A stretch of DNA of 49,021 nt, taken from assembly GCA_947461435.1 (NCBI GenBank), contig CANHLE010000015.1, positions 1 to 49,021 on the forward strand, in the 5' to 3' direction. The stretch is from Paracoccaceae bacterium. GTDB taxonomy: Bacteria > Pseudomonadota > Alphaproteobacteria > Rhodobacterales > Rhodobacteraceae. Under the pieces are notes generated by a model. The model was given only the letters and a program-made list of their open reading frames with translations, did not search any database and was not told the DNA's origin. Each line of letters starts with the position of its first letter. Position 1 is the stretch's first letter. The position numbers and the translations under genes are program-made. This document shows, one piece after another, positions 43,590-49,021 of the stretch.

Positions 43590-44582
43590 ATGACGTCGCA
43601 CAACATCGCATGGGACGATACCGTCCTGCCTTTTCAGCTTGACCGCTCTGATATTCGCGGCCGGGTGGCCCGTTTGGATGGCGTGCTTGACCAAGTGTTG
43701 AAACAGCACACCTATCCACCGGTGATTGAGGCCCTGGTGGCTGAAGCGGCCTTGTTGACCGCTCTGATCGGCCAATCGATCAAGCTGCGGTGGAAGTTAA
43801 GCTTGCAGATTCGCGGCAAGGGTGCGGCCCGTCTGATCGCAACCGATTATTACGGCCCCCAATCAGATGGCGAATCTGCCCGTGTGCGTGCCTATGCCAG
43901 TTATGATGAGGAACGGTTAGACCATTCAGCTGCCCCCTTCAGTCAGATTGGCGAGGGCTACTTTGCCGTGATGATTGATCAAGGCGAAGGGATGGTTCCC
44001 TATCAAGGGTTCACACCGATTGCCGGTTCGTCCTTGTCAAATTGTGCCGAAACCTATTTCGCTCAGTCCGAGCAGTTGCCAACCCGGTTTGCCGTGACCT
44101 TCGGCAAAAGCCAAATTCCTGGAAAGCCCTCTCAATGGCGGGCTGGCGGGGTGATGCTGCAAAGTATGCCAACGGTCGGCGGTACGCGCGAGGCCGCGGC
44201 AGATGCCGGCAGCGGTGAGGGCGGCCTTCTGACCCATGCCGATATCTTGGCGGGTGAAGAAAGTGAAAACTGGAATCGGGCAAACGCCTTGTTAGACACC
44301 GTGGAAGAGCTTGAAATGATCGGCCCCACAGTAACTCCGACTGAACTTTTGGTGCGGCTCTTTCATGAAGAATCCCCAAGGGTATTTGATGCACAGTCGG
44401 TTCGTTTTGGGTGTTCGTGTTCAGCCGACAAGGTGCGCAACACGATGTCGATCTATTCCCAGAAGGACATTTCAAAGATGACGACACCTGAGGGTATCGT
44501 CACAGCGGATTGTCAGTTTTGCAGCGCGCATTACGAGTTGGATCCCAAAACCCTTGGGTTTGATGCGCCCAATGCCCCATGA
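43590..44582 (+). CDS. hslO: Redox-regulated chaperone Hsp33
   Basis: A 330-residue holdase activated by oxidation. The N-terminal domain has FQLDRSDIRGRVARLD; the C-terminal zinc-binding switch has FGCSCSADKV and DCQFCSAHYEL (Cys-x-Cys and Cys-x2-Cys), the four thiolates that lose zinc on oxidation. Length is somewhat above the E. coli protein (292). AGGA lies 8 nt upstream of the ATG. The CoA-pyrophosphatase gene starts inside its 3' end. Confidence 0.95.
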   Translation: MTSHNIAWDDTVLPFQLDRSDIRGRVARLDGVLDQVLKQHTYPPVIEALVAEAALLTALIGQSIKLRWKLSLQIRGKGAARLIATDYYGPQSDGESARVRAYASYDEERLDHSAAPFSQIGEGYFAVMIDQGEGMVPYQGFTPIAGSSLSNCAETYFAQSEQLPTRFAVTFGKSQIPGKPSQWRAGGVMLQSMPTVGGTREAAADAGSGEGGLLTHADILAGEESENWNRANALLDTVEELEMIGPTVTPTELLVRLFHEESPRVFDAQSVRFGCSCSADKVRNTMSIYSQKDISKMTTPEGIVTADCQFCSAHYELDPKTLGFDAPNAP

Positions 44583-45153
44583 TGCCGATCGCCTTCGTGC
44601 CGCGCTGCTGCGTCCCGGAGGCGAGTCGTCTGATTTTGACCTGAACCCCAATGTCGCGTTGCCGCCCGGTCGCAGTTTGCGGCCAGCGGCCGTTTTGGTG
44701 GCCATTTGGGCGGATCGGCTTATTCTGACCAAACGTGCCTCTCATCTGAAACACCACCCCGGGCAAATCGCCTTTCCTGGCGGAAAGGTTGATGAAACGG
44801 ATGCCTCGCATGAGGATGCTGCCCTGCGAGAGGCGCGCGAAGAAATTGGCCTTCCGTCCAAAAGTGTTGAGATTTTGGGCCGGCTGCCAGCCCATGAAAC
44901 AGTGACCGGTTTTGCCATGACCCCTGTTTTGGGCCTTGTCAGAGACAGTTTTGACCCTATCCCCGAGGCTGGCGAAGTAGAGGAAGTGTTTACGGTTCCG
45001 CTGCGTCATGTGCTTGACCCCGCGAATTTTACGATTGAACGCCGGCTATGGCGAGGGGAATGGCGGCGGTTTTACACCGTTCCTTATGGGCCCTATTACA
45101 TTTGGGGTGCCACCGCGCGCATTCTGCGTGGTCTGGCCGATCGGGTAACGTGA
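44572..45153 (+). CDS. Nudix CoA pyrophosphatase-type hydrolase
   Basis: A 193-residue protein. The UPF0035 pattern LILTKRASHLKHHPGQIAFPGG comes just before the Nudix box GGKVDETDASHEDAALREAREEIGL, as in NudL/YeaB CoA pyrophosphatases, which cleave CoA to 4'-phosphopantetheine and 3',5'-ADP. ATG 44572 is used (11-nt overlap with hslO); ATG 44563 and TTG 44554 are also in frame. The next gene begins within its stop codon. Confidence 0.9.
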   Translation: MPHDADRLRAALLRPGGESSDFDLNPNVALPPGRSLRPAAVLVAIWADRLILTKRASHLKHHPGQIAFPGGKVDETDASHEDAALREAREEIGLPSKSVEILGRLPAHETVTGFAMTPVLGLVRDSFDPIPEAGEVEEVFTVPLRHVLDPANFTIERRLWRGEWRRFYTVPYGPYYIWGATARILRGLADRVT

Positions 45154-46295
45154 TGCAGCTTACCGGCGAGTGGATATCCCATCCCGAAACGCAGGCGCTT
45201 TGCGCAGCCCTGTCTTCAGCTGGATTTCAGGCACTGTTTGTGGGGGGCTGTGTGCGAAACGCCCTTCTGGGCTTGCCGGTGTCTGACATCGATATCTGCA
45301 CCGATGCACGGCCGCAAACCGTCTCTGACATTGCAGAAAAAGCTGGATTCAAGGCGATTCCAACAGGGATTGAACACGGAACAGTCACCATCATCGCTGG
45401 GCATATCCCCCACGAAGTGACGACGTTCCGGCAAGATCTGAAAACCGATGGACGGCGCGCCGTCGTGGCGTTCTCGGCCGATATTGTCCAAGACGCAGCC
45501 CGCCGCGATTTGACCATGAACGCCCTTTATGCCCGCGCGGATGGAACGGTCATTGATCCTTTGGGCGGAATGGCAGATCTGCTGGCCCGCCGGGTGCGGT
45601 TTGTCGGCGATCCCTCCCAACGTATAGCCGAAGATTTCCTAAGAATCTTGCGGTTCTTTCGCTTTCACGCCCACTTTGCCGATCCTGAACTTGGTCTGGA
45701 CGGTGAGGCCCTTGCTGCCTGCGCCGCCAACCTAGACGGCTTGGCCAACCTGTCAAAAGAGCGGGTCGGGCAAGAGATGAAAAAGCTTCTTTCTGCCAAA
45801 AACCCCGCCCCGGCGGTTGCCGCGATGGCGCATACGGGTGTTCTAAACGCCCTCCTTCCGGGCGCTTCGGCGCGCTTTCTTGCGCCCCTTGTGCATCTGG
45901 AAGATGACAGGCCGCCAGATTGGCGGCGCCGTCTGGTCGTACTTGGCGGGGGTCATTGGGATGAAAGGTTAAAGCTTAGCCGCGCAGAAACACGGGATTT
46001 GACAGCGCTGCACGATGGAATTTCGGCCCTTCAATCTGAGGCAGCCCTTGGGTTTCGTCTGGGGGCTGAGTTGGGACAAAGCGCCGTCCTTGCGCGCGCA
46101 GCCCTGTTCGAAAGCCCCCTTCTTCCTGCGTGGGAGCGCGAAGTTCACCGGGGTGCGGCAGCCCGGTTCCCCGTACGGGCCGCTGACCTGCCCGACCTTT
46201 CCGGACCGGACCTTGGCGCGCGGCTGCGGCAGCTGCAAGACGTTTGGCTTCAAACCGGCTTGACCGCCACAAAAGCAGATCTTTTGGGTCGCTAG
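45153..46295 (+). CDS. cca: CCA tRNA nucleotidyltransferase / poly(A)-polymerase-like protein
   Basis: A 380-residue class II nucleotidyltransferase: FVGGCVRNALLGLPVSDIDICTDA (GG...R...LLG and metal Asp pair), the RRDLTMNAL motif, and DFLRILRFFRFHAHF, with a helical tail. It rebuilds or adds CCA at tRNA 3' ends, or adds A-tails. ATG 45153 shares one base with the preceding stop (TGATG); the open frame upstream is a shadow of the Nudix gene. Both tRNA genes in the window encode CCA, so the role here is repair or processing. Confidence 0.94.
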   Translation: MQLTGEWISHPETQALCAALSSAGFQALFVGGCVRNALLGLPVSDIDICTDARPQTVSDIAEKAGFKAIPTGIEHGTVTIIAGHIPHEVTTFRQDLKTDGRRAVVAFSADIVQDAARRDLTMNALYARADGTVIDPLGGMADLLARRVRFVGDPSQRIAEDFLRILRFFRFHAHFADPELGLDGEALAACAANLDGLANLSKERVGQEMKKLLSAKNPAPAVAAMAHTGVLNALLPGASARFLAPLVHLEDDRPPDWRRRLVVLGGGHWDERLKLSRAETRDLTALHDGISALQSEAALGFRLGAELGQSAVLARAALFESPLLPAWEREVHRGAAARFPVRAADLPDLSGPDLGARLRQLQDVWLQTGLTATKADLLGR

Positions 46296-46396
46296 ACCGT
46301 TTTGCCTGACAAATCGTGGACCATCCGCGCAACTTTCGGGATGACAGCCAGCAAGACTTGGGTTAAGACACGGCCACCCACATGAAGGAGCGCGGC

Positions 46397-46429
46397 ATGG
46401 ATTTCGGGATCTTTATTCGTCAGGCCTAA
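46397..46429 (+). CDS. Possible 10-codon leader ORF before the ABC transporter genes
   Basis: ATG GAT ... GCC TAA encodes MDFGIFIRQA. AAGGAG (46385-46390) is 6 nt upstream of the ATG, a better ribosome site than most genes here have. It ends 82 nt before the ABC transporter ATG and its stop lies in a GGCCTAAGGCC palindrome followed by a stem-loop. Translation is not demonstrated; an in-frame ATG at 46382 would lengthen it by five codons. Confidence 0.35.
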   Translation: MDFGIFIRQA

Positions 46430-46432
46430 GGC

Positions 46433-46456
46433 CGACCGATCCCGTCAGGGCGGTCG
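46433..46456 (+). promoter_or_regulatory. Stem-loop after the leader ORF
   Basis: CGACCG (46433-46438) pairs with CGGTCG (46451-46456), with an inner CCC/GGG pair (46441-46443, 46448-46450), loop GTCA and an AT bulge. It could be part of an attenuator with the leader ORF, but there is no T-tract. Confidence 0.35.
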
Positions 46457-46511
46457 CCACCGGCAACCGCGTCACCCCATCGCTGTTTCACCCAAATCTC
46501 AGGCTGCTTTC

Positions 46512-48350
46512 ATGTTGCGATTTTTCGAAAATCTGGTTGATCCCTTTCAATCCTACACCCAAACAGATGCGCCACCGCGCAAGCTTTGGCCGTTCTTGCT
46601 TGATTACATTCGCCCGTTTCGAACGGTTTTCTTTTTTACCGCTATCCTATCCATCCTCGCCGCTGCGTTTGATGTGGGATTGATCTGGTATGTTGGCCGC
46701 CTTGTAGATGTTCTGGCCGCCGGAGAGCCTGTGCAGGTCTGGGCCGCTTACAAGTGGGAAATCCTGGGAATGGCCTTCGTCATCCTTGTGATCCGGCCGC
46801 TCGTGACCGGGGCAGATGTGGCGCTTTTGCACAACACGATTCTGCCCAATTTTGGCACGATGATGCGCTGGCGGGCCCATGCCCACGTGCTGCGCCAACC
46901 GGTTGGTTGGTTCGAATCCGATTTCGCCGGCCGTATCGCCAACCGCATCATGCAAGCCCCGCCTGCTGCGGGCGAAGCCGTGTTTCAAACCTTTGATGCT
47001 GTGGCCTTTGCCGCGACTACCCTCGTCGGGGCTGCGATCATGTTGTTTGATGCGGACAAGCGGCTTTTGTTGCCGCTGGTCGTTTGGTTTGCCGCCTATA
47101 TCGCACTGATGCGCTGGACGATCCGCCGGGCGGGCCCAGCCTCTGAAGCCAGCTCCGAGGCCCGTTCAGCCATCACGGGCCGGGTGGTTGATGCCTACTC
47201 CAACATTCATTCGGTCAAGCTGTTCGCACATCACGATGAAGAACTGGCCTATGGCCGCGACGCGATCAACAACGCGCGGCTTAAGTTTTTCACCGAAATG
47301 CGGATCATTACGAAGATGGATGTGACCCTGACCATCTTGAACGGCCTTCTGATCTGCTCGGTCACGACATGGGCGATGGTGCTATGGTATAACGCCCAAG
47401 CCTCGGTTGGGCTTGTCGCTGCCGCGGTCACGCTGGTTCTGCGGCTTAACAACATGACCTATTGGATCATGTGGGCCACGACAAGCCTGGTGCAAAATCT
47501 TGGGACCTTGCAGGAGGGGATGGAAACCATCACCCAGCCTGTCACCCTGGTCGACGCGCCTCGCGCCAAAGCGTTGGATTTTCGGCAGGGCGAGATTACG
47601 CTTGAGTCCCTGTCGCACCATTATGGGCGTGGGTTCGGCGGACTGCAGGATGTCAGCTTGACGATCAAACCCGGCGAAAAGATTGGTGTCGTCGGTCGTT
47701 CAGGGGCTGGAAAATCGACCTTGGTCAAGTTGATGCTGCGGTTCTATGACACGGAATCGGGCCGCATCTTGATCGACGGGCAAGACATCGCAGGGGTCAC
47801 CCAAGATAGCCTGCGCGCCCGGATCGGAATGGTGCAACAAGATAGTAGCCTTATGCACCGGTCCGTTCGCCATAACATTCTGTATGGCAGACCGCAGGCC
47901 ACGGATGAGGATATGATTGCGGCCGCCCGCCGCGCAGATGCCCATGAGTTCATCTTGGGCCTTGAAGACCCCGAAGGACGCAAAGGGTATGATGCCCATG
48001 TCGGCGAACGGGGTGTGAAACTGTCAGGCGGTCAGCGGCAGCGGATTGCCCTGGCGCGGGTGATCTTGAAAGACGCGCCGATCTTGATTCTGGACGAGGC
48101 AACCAGCGCCTTGGATTCAGAAGCAGAGGCGACCATTCAAGACGCCTTGTTCGGCGTCATGGAAGGCAAGACCGTGGTGGCAATTGCGCACCGGTTGTCA
48201 ACCATCGCCCAGATGGACCGGATCGTTGTGCTTGAAGATGGCCGCATTGCAGAACAAGGCAGCCATTCGAATTTGCTGGCCCAAAAGGGGCTTTATGCGC
48301 GCTTCTGGGCGCGTCAGTCAGGGGGCTTCATCGGCCTGGATCTGGAGTAG
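46512..48350 (+). CDS. ABC transporter half-molecule (transmembrane domain plus ATPase)
   Basis: A 612-residue exporter-type ABC protein. About residues 1-330 are six membrane helices (first helix FFFTAILSILAAAFDVGLIWYV); residues 350-600 are the ATPase with Walker A VVGRSGAGKSTLVKL, Q-loop MVQQDSS, signature LSGGQRQRIALARV, Walker B ILILDEATSALDSE and switch His in AIAHRLSTI. All catalytic residues are present. It is followed after 3 nt by a second half-transporter of the same layout, so the two probably form a heterodimer. Substrate unknown. Confidence 0.94.
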   Translation: MLRFFENLVDPFQSYTQTDAPPRKLWPFLLDYIRPFRTVFFFTAILSILAAAFDVGLIWYVGRLVDVLAAGEPVQVWAAYKWEILGMAFVILVIRPLVTGADVALLHNTILPNFGTMMRWRAHAHVLRQPVGWFESDFAGRIANRIMQAPPAAGEAVFQTFDAVAFAATTLVGAAIMLFDADKRLLLPLVVWFAAYIALMRWTIRRAGPASEASSEARSAITGRVVDAYSNIHSVKLFAHHDEELAYGRDAINNARLKFFTEMRIITKMDVTLTILNGLLICSVTTWAMVLWYNAQASVGLVAAAVTLVLRLNNMTYWIMWATTSLVQNLGTLQEGMETITQPVTLVDAPRAKALDFRQGEITLESLSHHYGRGFGGLQDVSLTIKPGEKIGVVGRSGAGKSTLVKLMLRFYDTESGRILIDGQDIAGVTQDSLRARIGMVQQDSSLMHRSVRHNILYGRPQATDEDMIAAARRADAHEFILGLEDPEGRKGYDAHVGERGVKLSGGQRQRIALARVILKDAPILILDEATSALDSEAEATIQDALFGVMEGKTVVAIAHRLSTIAQMDRIVVLEDGRIAEQGSHSNLLAQKGLYARFWARQSGGFIGLDLE

Positions 48351-48353
48351 GCC

Positions 48354-49021
48354 ATGCAGTTGATCCCGCGCCGACTTTTCGCCCTTGTCGAGGGGATGAC
48401 AAATCCTTTCGCGGCCACCGGCCTTGGCACGCCGCCAAAGCAGGCCTTGTCCTATCTGATGGACAATATGCGGCCCTTTGCAAAGGTTATGGCCATCGCA
48501 TCCGTGGTGGGCATTGCCGTTGCGGGCCTTGAACTTGGCCTGATCTGGTATGCAGGTCGCCTCGTCGATCTGATGACAGCCGGTCCGGCAGGTTTTTGGT
48601 CGGACCACAGCACTGAAATCGTTGCGGCCGCGCTTGTCTTGCTGGTGCTGCGCCCCATCGTGATCGGGGCAAACGCGGCCATTCTGTTTTCGGGAATATC
48701 GACAAACCTGCTGACGCAGGCACGGTGGCGCGCGCATCGGCATTTGCTGGGTCAGCCTGTGGCCTTTTTTCAAAGCGATTTTGCCGGGCGTCTGGCCAAC
48801 CGCGTCATGAACGTTGGCCCGGCGACTGAAGATACGGGATTTCTGGTGTTCGAGGCGTTCTTTCAAGCATCTGCCTTTGCCATCGCGACCTTGATTTTGC
48901 TGAGTGGTATGGATTGGCGCATCGCCTTGCCCCTTGCCTTCTGGATTGCCGCCTTTGTGGGCTTTGTCCTGTGGTTTGCGCCTAAGGCAGGCAAGGCGGC
49001 CGAAAAGATGAGCTATGCCAA
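48354..49021 (+). CDS. Second ABC transporter half-molecule (5' part, cut by window end)
   Basis: An open frame from ATG 48354, 3 nt after the first ABC gene, runs to the last base without a stop (222 residues visible). It aligns with the start of its neighbour: VAGLELGLIWYAGRLVDLM against FDVGLIWYVGRLVDVL, RPIVIGANAAIL against RPLVTGADVALL, RWRAHRHLLGQPVAFFQSDFAGRLANRVM against RWRAHAHVLRQPVGWFESDFAGRIANRIM. Only the transmembrane part is seen; the ATPase should lie beyond the window. A tandem duplication is likely. Confidence 0.88.
   Translation, partial: MQLIPRRLFALVEGMTNPFAATGLGTPPKQALSYLMDNMRPFAKVMAIASVVGIAVAGLELGLIWYAGRLVDLMTAGPAGFWSDHSTEIVAAALVLLVLRPIVIGANAAILFSGISTNLLTQARWRAHRHLLGQPVAFFQSDFAGRLANRVMNVGPATEDTGFLVFEAFFQASAFAIATLILLSGMDWRIALPLAFWIAAFVGFVLWFAPKAGKAAEKMSYA

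Noticed and set aside
46484-46499. Possible fourth parS (TGTTTCAC...)
   Set aside because: Only the left half matches; the right half is CCAAATCT, so the palindrome is absent.
1-49021. CRISPR arrays, IS elements and prophage
   Set aside because: No spaced direct repeats, transposase, integrase or structural phage genes were recognised on either strand.

Overview
The window looks like the replication-origin-proximal part of the main chromosome of an alphaproteobacterium of the Rhodobacterales (Roseobacter group). The reasons are the gene order dnaQ-coaE-aroE-maf facing hemJ-rho-mnmE-mnmG-rsmG-parA-parB, three parS palindromes, a rph-rdgB-ridA-hemW operon divergent from hrcA-grpE, a Hint-domain protein of the kind common in that order, and tightly packed, moderately GC-rich genes with many 1-8 nt overlaps. 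No rRNA operon, CRISPR array, transposase, integrase or phage gene was seen. Species cannot be assigned.

Layout. 1-6.8 kb: the 3' part of an Fe-S/FAD Old-Yellow-Enzyme-type oxidoreductase, then dapE with a coupled GNAT gene, a degenerate Hint protein, and a leftward operon timA(Tim44-like)-mltA-smr-hypothetical. 6.9-11.8 kb: a tRNA-Thr(CGU) and a leftward membrane-fusion/RND efflux pair. 11.9-14.7 kb: leftward maf-aroE-coaE-dnaQ, all start/stop overlapped. 14.65-15.04 kb: a 389-bp gap with DnaA-box-like and AT-rich segments, from which genes diverge on both sides; it is the best oriC candidate. 15.0-22.4 kb: rightward hemJ, rho, mnmE, mnmG, rsmG, parA, parB. 22.4-25.3 kb: leftward rph-rdgB-ridA-like-hemW. 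25.4-27.0 kb: hrcA-grpE. Perfect or near-perfect parS sites lie inside mnmG, inside rsmG and across the rdgB/ridA junction.

27.0-33.6 kb: two glycosyltransferases (GT4, GT2) directly downstream of mutS, and a divergent GT61-type glycosyltransferase, probably for surface polysaccharide. 33.6-38.2 kb: periplasmic msrA, then a rightward cluster of class IV aminotransferase, sulfotransferase-like protein, phytanoyl-CoA-dioxygenase-like enzyme and SDR, whose joint function is not known to me. 38.2-38.6 kb: a heavily structured gap with an unusual 101-nt tRNA that has a GUU (Asn) anticodon but a long variable region like a serine/leucine tRNA, set between two perfect long stem-loops. 38.6-41.6 kb: argG and ilvA. 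41.3-43.1 kb: a lone HPt protein divergent from a REC-PP2C phosphatase, resembling partner-switch signalling. 43.1-46.3 kb: a Nudix hydrolase, then hslO, a CoA-pyrophosphatase-type Nudix gene and the CCA-adding enzyme in one overlapping run. 46.4-49.0 kb: a possible 10-codon leader ORF and two tandem ABC half-transporters, the second cut by the window end.

Most genes are housekeeping functions: chromosome replication and segregation, tRNA modification and maturation, protein quality control, cell wall and amino-acid synthesis. The least ordinary parts are the 38.2-38.6 kb tRNA locus, the aminotransferase/sulfotransferase/dioxygenase/SDR cluster, and the overlap of parS sites with coding signals near the putative origin.
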